This document shows, one piece after another, positions 8,194 to 16,730 of a DNA stretch of 64,000 bases. Position 1 is the stretch's first letter, and each line of letters starts with the position of its first letter. Under the pieces are notes generated by a model. The model did no database searches and was not told the origin of the DNA. It was given only the letters and a program-made list of their open reading frames with translations. Both the position numbers and the translations under genes were made by a program. Origin of the DNA: VRUE01 sp963704545 (GTDB lineage: Bacteria > Actinomycetota > Thermoleophilia > Solirubrobacterales > 70-9); NCBI GenBank assembly GCA_963704545.1, contig OY969915.1, positions 62,001 to 126,000 of the forward strand. The letters run 5' to 3'.

Positions 8194-9312
8194 ATGCTAT
8201 TCGCCACACCCGAGATTGACCCGGATCAGGAAGCGAAGCTCAAAGAGCTCGAGCAACTGCGCCGTGAGCTAGGGAACGAGTCCGGCCGAGTCGTGCCCTG
8301 GATGGGCGCCCTGCGGCGTTCCGTGCGAGCAAGCTCGATTGAGGGGTCTACCTCGATCGAGGGGTTCAGCGTTGCCCCCGGGGTCGCGGAAGCGCTGGCC
8401 AGCGGTGCCGACCCCGGGAACGCCGCGGACGAGAACCGGCTGGCGATCTCCTGCTATGCCCGTGCCATGGACCACGTCGGCGCGATGGCAGCCGATCCCA
8501 ACTTCCGCTGGCACGATCGAGTCATTCTCGACCTGCATTTCGACGCCTGCCATTTCCAGAGGGACAAGAGCCCGGGCAACTGGCGCACAGGGCCAATCGG
8601 GGTCACCGGGGAGGATGGCTCACTCGAGTTCCGCGGCCCGAACGCCGACCAGGTCCCGGAACTGATGGCTGAGGTTGTCGACTGGCTCGCCCGGGGAGAT
8701 CTCGACGCCAATGTCGTCGTCCGGGCAGCAATGGCCCATCTTCACGTCACCTCGGTGCACCCGTTCGAGGACGGCAACGGGCGCGTCGCGCGAATAGTGC
8801 AGTCGCTGGTCCTTGCCCTCGAGGGATTGATCTCCCCCGAGTTCTCCTCGATCGAGGAGTACCTGGGAAACAACACTCCCGCCTACTACAAGGCCCTAAG
8901 AGACACCCAAGGCGGCGGCTACCAGCCAGAGCGCGATGCCTCGGGATGGATCGACTTCTGCATCGAGGCCCACCTGGCCCAGGCCCACCAGCGCCTCGCC
9001 CAGATCAAGACCGCAGCCGCCCGCTGGACCCTCCTCGAACAACTGGTCGAGGACCGAGGCTGGCCGGACCGCCTCGTGATCGCTCTGGAGCAGAGCCTGC
9101 TCGGTGGCACCGATCGCGCGAAGTACGCCGTAGAGGCCGACGTATCGGCCGCCACTGTCAGTGCCGACTTCAGGCGCCTCCTCGACGCCAGGCTGGTTGA
9201 GCAAAAGGGGCGTGGGCGGAGCACTCGGTACCGGGCGAGTGGGGAGCTGCGCGAGCGAGTGACGCAGGAGCTCGGTAGGCCGACAGACCCTAGTGCTTCT
9301 TCTTCACCTTGA
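8194..9312 (+). CDS. Fic-domain AMPylase with C-terminal winged-helix DNA-binding domain
   Basis: The 372-residue protein holds the complete Fic active-site motif HPFEDGNGRVAR at residues 189-200 (catalytic His189). It also has an N-terminal inhibitory-type helix motif STSIEG at 52-57, the layout of self-inhibited class II Fic proteins. The C-terminus (about 300-360), with SAATVSADFRRLLDARLVEQ, reads as a winged helix. Fic enzymes transfer AMP or related groups to hydroxyls on target proteins. The perfect palindrome overlapping the 5' region suggests that it represses its own gene. The 3' end overlaps the convergent glycine-rich gene by 23 bases. Confidence 0.93.
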   Translation: MLFATPEIDPDQEAKLKELEQLRRELGNESGRVVPWMGALRRSVRASSIEGSTSIEGFSVAPGVAEALASGADPGNAADENRLAISCYARAMDHVGAMAADPNFRWHDRVILDLHFDACHFQRDKSPGNWRTGPIGVTGEDGSLEFRGPNADQVPELMAEVVDWLARGDLDANVVVRAAMAHLHVTSVHPFEDGNGRVARIVQSLVLALEGLISPEFSSIEEYLGNNTPAYYKALRDTQGGGYQPERDASGWIDFCIEAHLAQAHQRLAQIKTAAARWTLLEQLVEDRGWPDRLVIALEQSLLGGTDRAKYAVEADVSAATVSADFRRLLDARLVEQKGRGRSTRYRASGELRERVTQELGRPTDPSASSSP

Positions 9313-10639
9313 AGGGGAAGCTGGCTGGCGTGGGATCGGCCGCTCCGGCGCTCACGGCCTTGACCGTGAACTTGTGTTTGCCCAATTTGACCTTATAGGT
9401 CTTGGGCGAGGTGCAGGGCGCGAAAGCTCCTTTGTCGAGCTTGCATTTGAAGGTCGCCCCGGCGGTGCTGGACGAGAAGCCGAATTTGACTTTGACCTTT
9501 TTCTTGTCGGTCTTGATGACCTTTTTGGGATGGATGCCGAGGACGGTGTTGGGCGGCGGCACCACGCGGTAGCTGACGCTCTTGCTCGCTGAGCCGCCGT
9601 CGGTGTCTTTGGCCTCGACTTTGAAGGTGTGCTGCCCGAGCGTCGCCGTGTCGAGGGCTGCGCCGTTGGCCACCGGGCCAGCGCAGGAAGTCACGCCCGC
9701 GCTTTCGGAGGCCGTGCAGGAATACGCGGCGGTGACCACCTGGCCCTTGACGAAGGTGGCGCCATCGCCGGGAGATGAGATCGAGATCGAGGGCGGGGGC
9801 GTGTAGGTGATCTGCACCGTCGGCACCGCCGCCGGGGAGGCCAGCACAAGACTGCCACCGGCTGGCACGAGCGAGGAGCCGCCCCCTCCGCCGCCGCCGC
9901 CAAACAGGTTGCAGCCAGCGCCTCCGCCGCCGCCGCCGTAGAGCCCTCCTGCGCCGCCTCCTCCGCCGCCGCCGGCGCCGATGCTGCCGCCGCCGGCAGC
10001 GCCCGAGCCCAGCGTTCCTGCTTCGGCGATGCCGCTGCAGCCGGAGCCGCCCGAGCCGCCTTCGGTGGGAGTGCCTGCGCCCCCACCGCCGTTTTCTTCT
10101 GCGGTGCCCCCGGCGCTGCCCGCGTCACCGCCTGCGGCACCGGTGGTTTCCATGCCGGTCCCTCCTCCGCCGCCACCGCCGGCCGCGACGATCAGGCGGC
10201 GCTCGGGGGCCAAGCCGGCCGCAATCGGCGCACTGCGGACGTCCGAGGCGCCGCCGCCCCCCGCGCCGCCGTTGAAGCCGCCTCCGGCGCCGCCGTTGAA
10301 GCCGCCCGCCCCGCCTCCGGCGCCGACACCGCCGACGACGACGTAGAGCGTTTGCCCGGGACTCACCGACAGAACGCCGCCGACCTGGGCGGCTGCGCCG
10401 CCGGCGACTGCGCTTTCCCCGCCGTGGCCACCGATCGCGACTACATGAACTCTCGAGACGCCCTCGGGCACGACGAAGGACTGCTCACCGCCGGTGAAGT
10501 TGAAGGTGACACTCGCTGCCCGCGCGGGCGCGGCGGTCCAAGCCAGCGCCAAGACCACCGCAGCGAGACCGAGCAGGGTCGCCGCCCGGCCGGGCCGGGG
10601 GATTGAGAGGCCGGAATGATGCTGAGCTCGAGCCACCAC
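9290..10639 (-). CDS. Secreted glycine-rich protein with Ig-like C-terminal region
   Basis: The 449-residue protein starts with a signal peptide (AATLLGLAAVVLALAWTAAPARA). A beta-type segment follows (VTFNFTGGEQSFVVPEGVSRVHVVAIGGHGG), then about 150 residues extremely rich in Gly and Ala, then an Ig-like domain (ISISSPGDGATFVKGQVVTAAY...) and a lysine-rich beta C-terminus. This matches the glycine-rich extracellular proteins common in Solirubrobacterales. The function is not known; a role in the cell surface or matrix is an inference. It overlaps the Fic gene tail to tail by 23 bases. Confidence 0.8.
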   Translation of the reverse strand: MVARAQHHSGLSIPRPGRAATLLGLAAVVLALAWTAAPARAASVTFNFTGGEQSFVVPEGVSRVHVVAIGGHGGESAVAGGAAAQVGGVLSVSPGQTLYVVVGGVGAGGGAGGFNGGAGGGFNGGAGGGGASDVRSAPIAAGLAPERRLIVAAGGGGGGGTGMETTGAAGGDAGSAGGTAEENGGGGAGTPTEGGSGGSGCSGIAEAGTLGSGAAGGGSIGAGGGGGGGAGGLYGGGGGGAGCNLFGGGGGGGGSSLVPAGGSLVLASPAAVPTVQITYTPPPSISISSPGDGATFVKGQVVTAAYSCTASESAGVTSCAGPVANGAALDTATLGQHTFKVEAKDTDGGSASKSVSYRVVPPPNTVLGIHPKKVIKTDKKKVKVKFGFSSSTAGATFKCKLDKGAFAPCTSPKTYKVKLGKHKFTVKAVSAGAADPTPASFPFKVKKKH

Positions 10640-10714
10640 GAGTCAAGCGACCCTGACACAAGGACTGGATGAAGTCAATGAACCAGTCCGCCTCGGCTAT
10701 AGAGTGAGCCTCGA

Positions 10715-11860
10715 ATGAGGGCGGTGGCCTGCCAGCACGGCGAGCTCGACTTGGTCGACCGCCCTGAGCCCAAGCCTGGGTCCGGCCAGGTGCGGATCGA
10801 GGTCACCCGCTGCGGGATCTGTGGATCGGACCTGCACGCCCGGCACGGGATCGACCAGTGGGCCGATCTGGCCCTGAAGCTGAACTACGACCGCTTCGGC
10901 CGCTCCGATCAGCAGCTCGTCTTCGGACATGAGTTCAGCGGCCGCGTCGCGGAATACGGGCCGAAGTGCAGAGAGGACCTGGCCAGCGATACCCCGGTCG
11001 TCGCGCTTCCCCTGCTGCGCGGCGAGAACGGAGTCGACACCACCGGCCTCTCCCAGCACGCGCCGGGGGCCTACGCGGAGCAGGTGCTCGTCCAGGAGTC
11101 GATGATGATGCCGGTGCCGAACGGCCTGGACCCCGCCGTGGCGGCGCTGACCGAGCCGATGGCGGTCGCCCTGCACGCGGTTCGCCGCGGCGAGGTCGGC
11201 AAGCGGGACGTGGCGATCGTGATCGGCTGCGGCCCCGTCGGCCTCGGCGTGATCCTGATGCTGAAGGCGACCGGTGTTCGCACCGTCGTGGCCAGCGACT
11301 TCTCACCCGGACGGCGGGCCCTCGCGGAGCACTGCGGAGCCGACGTCGTCGTCGACCCGTCGCAGGACTCCCCCTACGAGCCGCACGGCGATCCCGGTTG
11401 GCTGACAAGCGCACCGGACGCCTTCGACCTCGCGATCGGCACGCTGGAGAAGCTCGACCGGCTGCCGTTCGGCTGGTGGCACGCCTGGCGTTTGGGAGAG
11501 AAGCTCGGCCTCGCGCCAAAGCGTCCAGTGGTCTTCGAGTGTGTGGGCGTTCCGGGCGTGATCGCGCAGATCGTCGACTCCGCTCCGCTCTTCTCCCGGG
11601 TCGTCGTCGTAGGCGTCTGCGTCGGGACCGACTCGTTCACGCCGGCGATGGCGATCAACAAGGAGATCGACCTGCGGTTCGTCCTCGGCTACACCCCACT
11701 CGACTTTCGCGACACCCTCCACCTGCTCGCCGAGGGCGAGGTCGACCCACGGCCGATGATCACCGGCACGGTCGGCCTCGCCGGCGTCGAGGGAGCCTTC
11801 TCGGATCTCGAGGACCCCGAGAAGCACGCCAAGATCCTGATCGACCCGTCGCTTGCCTGA
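10715..11860 (+). CDS. Zinc-dependent alcohol dehydrogenase (MDR family)
   Basis: The 381-residue medium-chain dehydrogenase shows the catalytic zinc region CGICGSDLHARHG (Cys33 block) and GHEFSG, and the NAD(P)-binding Rossmann motif GCGPVGLGVI. The four-cysteine structural-zinc loop of classical alcohol dehydrogenases is absent; the corresponding stretch reads LPLLRGENGVDTTG. The enzyme may therefore lack the structural zinc, as some subfamilies do. It probably oxidises an alcohol or polyol in the cytoplasm. It stands alone, convergent with the GST gene with only 7 bases between. Confidence 0.9.
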   Translation: MRAVACQHGELDLVDRPEPKPGSGQVRIEVTRCGICGSDLHARHGIDQWADLALKLNYDRFGRSDQQLVFGHEFSGRVAEYGPKCREDLASDTPVVALPLLRGENGVDTTGLSQHAPGAYAEQVLVQESMMMPVPNGLDPAVAALTEPMAVALHAVRRGEVGKRDVAIVIGCGPVGLGVILMLKATGVRTVVASDFSPGRRALAEHCGADVVVDPSQDSPYEPHGDPGWLTSAPDAFDLAIGTLEKLDRLPFGWWHAWRLGEKLGLAPKRPVVFECVGVPGVIAQIVDSAPLFSRVVVVGVCVGTDSFTPAMAINKEIDLRFVLGYTPLDFRDTLHLLAEGEVDPRPMITGTVGLAGVEGAFSDLEDPEKHAKILIDPSLA

Positions 11861-11867
11861 GCGGCGC

Positions 11868-12764
11868 TTAGCGACCTCGCTCCTCGCGGAACATCCGCAG
11901 CGCATGGGCTCCAGCCGGGTGGGAGCGGAGCTCGTTCACCTTTGCTGCCATCCGGGCCGGCAACACCTCGGGCTGGGGCAGCGGCACGCCGTACTCGGGT
12001 GGCATCAAGACCGCCGCCGCGAGCGCGGCGAAGGCGAGGTCGGCAGCGGTGAAGCTCTCGCCGCAGAGGAAGGGGCGCCCGTCGGCTAGACGCTCGGCCA
12101 CCTCGTCGAACGTGGCCCTGACGGCGACTTCCGCGCGCGCCGCCGTCTCCCGGCTCACGTCGAGGACGCGATCGATGATCCGCGCCGCAACCGGATAGAC
12201 GAGCGGCAAAAGGCGTCGTTGCCAGGCGGGCACGCCCGTGCATCCGTAGTCGCGAGCGAGGTCGCCGCGGCCGCGCAGTTCGTAGTACATCCAGAGTCGG
12301 CCCTCAGGCCCGAGGCGCTCGTCGAAGTCGCGCTGCAGAGCTCGCACGTCGGCAGCGACCCGCGGATCCTCGGGGAAGAGCCGCCGCGCGGTAGGGGCCT
12401 GGGCGCTCGCCGCCTCGAGGATGTCGGCGGACTCGGCGAACACCCGCCCATCCCAGACGAGAACGGGCGCCGTCCTGCCACCCCCGGCACGCCGCACCGC
12501 CAGGATGTGGAAGACCTGCAGATGCGCCCGCTCGCGGTATGGAACTCCCGTTCTATCGAGCGCCCAGCGCGCCTTCTCGCAGAAGTGGCTGATCGGGATC
12601 GTGATCAGGACGTTCTCATCGCCGGCCGTCTGCTGGTTGTAATTCGGCCGTGTCACCACCAGGACGGAATGTAGCCGCTGGTCGCCATGCCCGAAGAGGC
12701 GTCGGGAAGGTGCGATCGAGCCAGGGGCATCGACTAGGCGCCGACGGGCGAACCGCAGGAACAC
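11868..12764 (-). CDS. Glutathione S-transferase-like protein
   Basis: The conserved region begins at VLITIPISHFCEKARWALDRTGVPY, a GST N-terminal thioredoxin fold with the active-site Ser/Cys region SHFCEKAR. An all-helical C-terminal domain follows, ending in an ADLAFAALAAAVLMPPEYG segment. The longest frame has 298 residues, but the first 45 or so do not look conserved. A GTG in the run VVTRPNY (about 12655) is a likelier start. Actinobacteria usually lack glutathione, so the real thiol substrate is uncertain. The gene abuts the 3' half of the split tRNA-Arg. Confidence 0.75.
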   Translation of the reverse strand: MFLRFARRRLVDAPGSIAPSRRLFGHGDQRLHSVLVVTRPNYNQQTAGDENVLITIPISHFCEKARWALDRTGVPYRERAHLQVFHILAVRRAGGGRTAPVLVWDGRVFAESADILEAASAQAPTARRLFPEDPRVAADVRALQRDFDERLGPEGRLWMYYELRGRGDLARDYGCTGVPAWQRRLLPLVYPVAARIIDRVLDVSRETAARAEVAVRATFDEVAERLADGRPFLCGESFTAADLAFAALAAAVLMPPEYGVPLPQPEVLPARMAAKVNELRSHPAGAHALRMFREERGR

Positions 12765-12781
12765 AGCAGCAAAAGGAGGAA

Positions 12782-12824
12782 CGCGCCTGACAGGATTCGA
12801 ACCTGTGACCTTCGGTTTCGTAGA
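12782..12824 (-). pseudogene. 3' half of a split tRNA-Arg(ACG)
   Basis: On the minus strand this is TCTACGAA, the ACCGA anticodon-stem strand, variable loop AGGTC, a full T-arm ACAGG-TTCGAAT-CCTGT and acceptor strand CAGGCGC plus G. These strands pair exactly with the TCGGT and GCGCCTG strands of the 5' half at 17781-17819. Joined at the shared octamer the two halves make a 74-nt tRNA. The gene has been broken in the anticodon loop by the 5-kb island. Confidence 0.9.
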
Positions 12825-12956
12825 ACGATCCGGCCCTTTGGAAGCCTGCCGCTCTGGAGAGCGGTTTCCGCCGTAGAAGCCCTGCTGGCAAGCGGATTCG
12901 CCATCAACCGAAGCACCCCGCTCGATACCGCCCTCCGCCCTTCTTCGCCCTTCTCA

Positions 12957-12975
12957 GAAGGGCGGAATCGGGGCG
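12957..12975 (+). repeat. Subterminal 19-bp direct repeat of the island, left copy
   Basis: GAAGGGCGGAATCGGGGCG occurs here and again, identical and in the same orientation, at 17674-17692. The copies lie about 130 and 90 bases inside the left and right ends of the island. They could be recombinase accessory (arm-type) sites or shared promoter elements. Confidence 0.6.
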
Positions 12976-13071
12976 CTGACTAGAAGTCCCGAAACGCCGC
13001 CCGACTAGAGACCTCTCCGCGCACCGGGCTGTGAATAGCCGCCGTGGAGGTGGCCGGGATAGGGTCGGCGC

Positions 13072-14007
13072 ATGAAGACATGGCTCAAGATCGGCTACTT
13101 CACCGACTCTCAGGAGGCGTCGCCGGACTACTGGCTGGAGCGGACTTGGGTGAGCGACGGCCCTGGACGTGCCTCTCCCCGGTGGCGGACTCACGACAGG
13201 CCAACCCAAGACCAGGAGTACCCGCCCTTCGGTCCCCAATATGAGGTCGGAGATCGCCTCGTCCTCTACATCACCGAGCGAGGTAAGTGCCCGGCGATTC
13301 TCGAGGTCGTCGCAGCCCCGCGTTGGGACCCAGGCTGGGTGGACGAGGCTCATCCCGGAGAGGGCGAGCGGTGGGGAGTCGTCACCGACGTAAAAGGCAT
13401 CTGGTCAATGGGCCTCGACGGTGCGCCGGACTTGCAGGACATCGGCGTGGCGCCAGCCTCCATCCAGAGAAAGGGGCATGTCTCGCTTGAGGACTGGCAG
13501 TACGCGCTAGCCGAGAGCCTGATCGGCGGGAAGACTGCCGGGGGCAAATCGAAACCCCCTGCCCCAACCAGCGTTGACGTGCCCGTTGAGGCCGGCAACG
13601 TCGAGGGATATGAAGTCATGCCTGCGCCCGACGTCAAACGGGCAGTCCGTCGCGAGTCGATGCTGGTCCGCGACTACAGCGACTTCCTCAAGGCAAAAGG
13701 CGACAAGGTGTCGCGGAACAAGCTGTCGCCGCCTGGCGCCTCCCACCCGCTCTACAGCGATCTGTTCAACGAGACACGCGGCCATCTGATCGAGGCGAAG
13801 GCAGGCACGTCCAGAGGGGACATTCGCATGGCCATCGGCCAGTTGGCCGATTACGCGCGTTTCATCGACCCCGTGAAGCGTCGCGCCGTTCTGCTGGAAG
13901 CGAAGCCTCACCCAGACCTGCTCGCCTTGCTCTCCTCGCAGGACATCGCGGTGATCTGGCGCAGCAGCACCGGGTTCGCCGACAACGCCGGAGGCGAATT
14001 CACCTAA
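13072..14007 (+). CDS. Two-domain protein: EVE/PUA-like N-terminus plus PD-(D/E)XK nuclease-like C-terminus
   Basis: The 311-residue protein has an N-terminal half containing YEVGDRLVLYITERGKCPAI, the pattern of EVE/PUA-like domains that bind modified bases. Its C-terminal half contains YSDLFNETRGHLIEAKAG followed by IRMAIGQLADYARF, matching the Asp...Glu-x-Lys core and helix of PD-(D/E)XK nucleases (Asp in YSD, then EAK). This combination suggests a type IV, modification-dependent restriction enzyme. The N-terminal assignment is less certain than the nuclease core. It is the left-most gene of the tRNA-Arg island, transcribed toward the XRE fragment. Confidence 0.65.
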   Translation: MKTWLKIGYFTDSQEASPDYWLERTWVSDGPGRASPRWRTHDRPTQDQEYPPFGPQYEVGDRLVLYITERGKCPAILEVVAAPRWDPGWVDEAHPGEGERWGVVTDVKGIWSMGLDGAPDLQDIGVAPASIQRKGHVSLEDWQYALAESLIGGKTAGGKSKPPAPTSVDVPVEAGNVEGYEVMPAPDVKRAVRRESMLVRDYSDFLKAKGDKVSRNKLSPPGASHPLYSDLFNETRGHLIEAKAGTSRGDIRMAIGQLADYARFIDPVKRRAVLLEAKPHPDLLALLSSQDIAVIWRSSTGFADNAGGEFT

Positions 14008-14365
14008 CCCGGCGGTCGTATGTGCAGGACCGCCCTGTAAGCCCTATCGGACCCACAGGGCTCCCCTTCCCCCGGCCGAGCCTGCACGCCAGCGAGCGTG
14101 GCGGAAATCCCGCCTCGACGGCTGTCTCTACCCAGCCCCGAAGGTCCGGGTCTTCCTTGCAAGCCCCGAAAACGCCGGACCTCCTTGCAAGCCCCGCTAG
14201 ACGGCCCGAGTACAGACACCGTATGTGACCTCGAACTGGTCGAGCGTATGTGCCCCCGAAAAGGGGTGACCGTATGTACCCCCTTCGCTTGCGTGCATAT
14301 TCAGTCGGCACAGCCCCCGCGAGCTGGCGGCGGACATCACCCGAGCAAGTGACGCAAGATCCTTA
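14008..14365. other. Gene-free island segment with repeated short motifs
   Basis: No convincing gene is seen. The heptamer CGTATGT occurs four times (14017, 14220, 14245, 14271), three of them within 60 bases. CCTTGCAAGCCCCG occurs twice, 28 bases apart (14155 and 14183). A short inverted repeat AGCCCT...AGGGCT lies just past the nuclease stop (14040-14062) and could be its terminator. The motif cluster may be a control region or the remnant of an insertion-sequence end. Confidence 0.45.
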
Positions 14366-14642
14366 TTAGAGATTGCTGGCGTCGTCGTCGGACTCGAACT
14401 TAAAACCGCCGATGATGGTGCTGCCAGGGTCCCATCCCAAGCCGTCGAGCAGTTCTTCCGGTGAGACGCCGAGGGCGCCCGTGAGCTTGATAAGCGTGTC
14501 CACGCGGGCGACCCGTTCGCCGCGCTCCAACTGACCGACTGCCGTGCGGTGAAGCGAGGCGCGCACCGCTAGCTCTTCCTCGCTCGGCTTCCGAACGGCC
14601 CTGCCGCTCTCGCGGGCAGTTCAGAAGTCGAGCCGGGCGCAA
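14366..14642 (-). pseudogene. XRE-type HTH regulator, probably frameshifted at the N-terminus
   Basis: From GTG at 14566 the frame gives a clear second half of an XRE/Cro HTH domain: VRASLHRTAVGQLERGERV, then DTLIKLTGALGVSPEELLDGL. The usual first helices appear in a different frame just upstream (NCPRERQGRSEAE, from ATG 14642). A TGA precedes the main frame at about 14618. A frameshift near 14580-14600 best explains this. The intact gene would have been a repressor of about 90 residues, presumably for the island. A truncated 66-residue product starting at 14566 is possible. Confidence 0.55.
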
Positions 14643-14875
14643 TGCTCGATGCGGGAGTCGTCAACTCTCCTCAGACGGATGAGGCTCGCGCCTAACCACC
14701 GTCCTACGGTCCCTGTTCGCCTAGGGGCGACTTGAGCGCAGCATAGCCAAGAAGGCTTTCAGGCACGGGCAAAAGGCGGTCGCCGACCAGGCTCCGCGCC
14801 GTCTAGAATCCCGAATCTGCATCGTGGCCGCATCCGTGAGGCCGACAGAGGGTCTGGCCACGATTTGCAGAACAA

Positions 14876-14949
14876 GCGCCCGTAGCTCAGTTGGATAGAG
14901 CGTTGGTCTACGAAACCAAAGGTCACAGGTTCGAATCCTGTCGGGCGCG
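14876..14949 (+). tRNA. tRNA-Arg (anticodon ACG), carried by the island
   Basis: The 74-nt gene folds as a complete cloverleaf: acceptor GCGCCCG/CGGGCGC, D-arm GCTC-AGTTGGATA-GAGC, anticodon arm TTGGT-CTACGAA-ACCAA, T-arm ACAGG-TTCGAAT-CCTGT. CCA is not encoded. It differs from the split host gene mainly by compensatory base-pair changes in the acceptor and anticodon stems. It is thus an independent, functional-looking copy rather than a duplicate of the fragments. It lies in the plus orientation, opposite to the interrupted host gene. Confidence 0.95.
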
Positions 14950-14998
14950 CTATCCGGGCATTTGATCAGCGTGGCCCGGCCTTTAGGTAGGACGAGTA

Positions 14999-16678
14999 CT
15001 AGCCATCTACGAGGCGAAAATCCACCTGCGGATCGCCGTCAACCTCCAAGACAATCCGCGCGGGTGAGCTTACATCGGTGCCGTGCGGTACCACCTCCAC
15101 AATCTTCATCTTCGGCACCGGATTCTCGGTGAATCCGAGATGAAGCTCCTGGCCGAAGACTGTTATCGAGAGCGACTGTCTCACAATGGTGTTTTCCTCA
15201 GCCAGCCGATCAGGTAGGCCCGGGATCTCAGATGGGCTTTTGACCTCAACAGTCATCTGTCCGACCGTGACCGTACCGCCACCCTCGCGAACGATTTCGG
15301 CAGCTTTCTCCGCAGCAGCTATGTCTCGCCAGTAGAACTCGTCTGGCAGCTCGATTCGTTGACCCGTGTGCTCTTCGAGGAGGACGAGGTCCTCGTAGAA
15401 CTCCCTGAGCTGACGTAGCCGAGCGGTCATCTCATCGCTGAGACCCCGGCCGCCAGGGGGTCCAGAAATCTCCCCGTTCTCTGGGAACAGGTCTTCACTT
15501 GCAAGCGTGATATGCGTCTGTTCGTCAAAGGCCAACAGCAGTGCGGCTGCTCTCGCACTTTCGCTAGGGCTTGACGACGGTACTCCGTGGAGGTTGACGC
15601 TTGCCAGCATTCTCGGCTTCTCCAAGAGCTCGATGTTGATTTCGACGAGAACCTTTCCGGCAAACCCAGCAAACGAAGCTGCCGCACCGGGCGGCGGGGG
15701 AACGGGCCTTAGATCAACCTCAAACGCCATCCTTTCGTCGGGAGTGTGAATCTCCATTACCAACGGGATGGTGTCGCCCGGAGAAAGGCTGGCTTCAGTC
15801 GGGCCTGTCTCTTCGAGGCCTTTTCGGAAGAGCTTCGGGGCGTGCATCTGAATCTGCGCACCCTCGCGGACGATTGCCTCTTGCCCTTCGGCGAGTGCTT
15901 GCACAGCCGCGCGTCGTGCCTTTTGTCCCTTCTCATCGGCCTTGAACGAAAGGGTTGGCCCTTGGACGTCCGCTCCCTCGCGGGGCCAAGCAGCCACATG
16001 TAGTCGGGTGCGGGTATCCCCGACCGACATCATCATGTATGGAAGGTCGTCCCACTTAGGTGCCGGAGTCTCGGCTCCGCCGCTAGCCGTCTGGTAGGCG
16101 AAGTCGGGATCGGTCTCCTCGGTGAATTCCGCGATGGATTTCGCCCGCTCGACTAGATCCGGTGCGTCCTCAAGCTTCCCACCAGACTGGATCGCCCGAT
16201 TGAGAGCATCGAGAGCCGTGTTCTGTGTTGAGCCGAAGAAGCGGCTTCGCAGATCGTCGTGCTGGTTCAGCAGGCGAACGAGATCGCTCAGGGTCCACGC
16301 CTTGACCCGGACACCCTTCTCCTTGGCAGGTGTGGCTAGCTTGTCCCGGTAGCTACTCTCGACCTGCTGCGAAAAGTCGCGAGGGAAGACGAAGATCACG
16401 TCCGACGGCTCCCAACGCTCGATGGAGTCCTCCAGGGACTTTTCGCATTCGCCCCAGTTGATTTGGTTCGGGTAGTGCTTTGCCTGCCAGACGACCGCCT
16501 CGGTGCCCTCAGTTGAAGGTTTGATCGTGTCCGCCCCGCCATCGGGGGTGGTCAGGCGTTTCACATCCGGGTCTTCGCGATGGGCCAGCTCGTACGTCAG
16601 TTGCTCAAACGCCTCTGACGTCATTGCCTTCAACTCGGCTTTGAGCAGCGCGTCGCGCTCAGAACTCCCTTCTGCCAT
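14999..16678 (-). CDS. Mrr-like PD-(D/E)XK nuclease-domain protein
   Basis: The 559-residue protein has an N-terminal restriction-endonuclease-like domain: FEQLTYELAHRED, then TTPDGGADTIKP (metal-binding Asp) and VVWQAKHYPN (Gln-x-Lys), spaced as in the Mrr/RecB-like nuclease fold. Residues 100-160 (DVIFVFPRDFSQQ...) complete that domain. The remaining 390 residues are of no family I recognise and could sense a trigger or bind a partner. It is probably a defence effector. It lies in the tRNA-Arg island, in the same direction as the unknown gene upstream (53-base gap), so the two may form an operon. Confidence 0.65.
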   Translation of the reverse strand: MAEGSSERDALLKAELKAMTSEAFEQLTYELAHREDPDVKRLTTPDGGADTIKPSTEGTEAVVWQAKHYPNQINWGECEKSLEDSIERWEPSDVIFVFPRDFSQQVESSYRDKLATPAKEKGVRVKAWTLSDLVRLLNQHDDLRSRFFGSTQNTALDALNRAIQSGGKLEDAPDLVERAKSIAEFTEETDPDFAYQTASGGAETPAPKWDDLPYMMMSVGDTRTRLHVAAWPREGADVQGPTLSFKADEKGQKARRAAVQALAEGQEAIVREGAQIQMHAPKLFRKGLEETGPTEASLSPGDTIPLVMEIHTPDERMAFEVDLRPVPPPPGAAASFAGFAGKVLVEINIELLEKPRMLASVNLHGVPSSSPSESARAAALLLAFDEQTHITLASEDLFPENGEISGPPGGRGLSDEMTARLRQLREFYEDLVLLEEHTGQRIELPDEFYWRDIAAAEKAAEIVREGGGTVTVGQMTVEVKSPSEIPGLPDRLAEENTIVRQSLSITVFGQELHLGFTENPVPKMKIVEVVPHGTDVSSPARIVLEVDGDPQVDFRLVDG

Positions 16679-16730
16679 TACGGCAGCTTAAGAGACGAGG
16701 CAAGGTTGCTATCCAACCGGACTTGGAGGG

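Noticed and set aside
14000..14311. Minus-strand frame of 103 codons in the island
   Set aside because: It is basic and repetitive because of the CGTATGT repeats, with no recognisable domain or ribosome-binding site.
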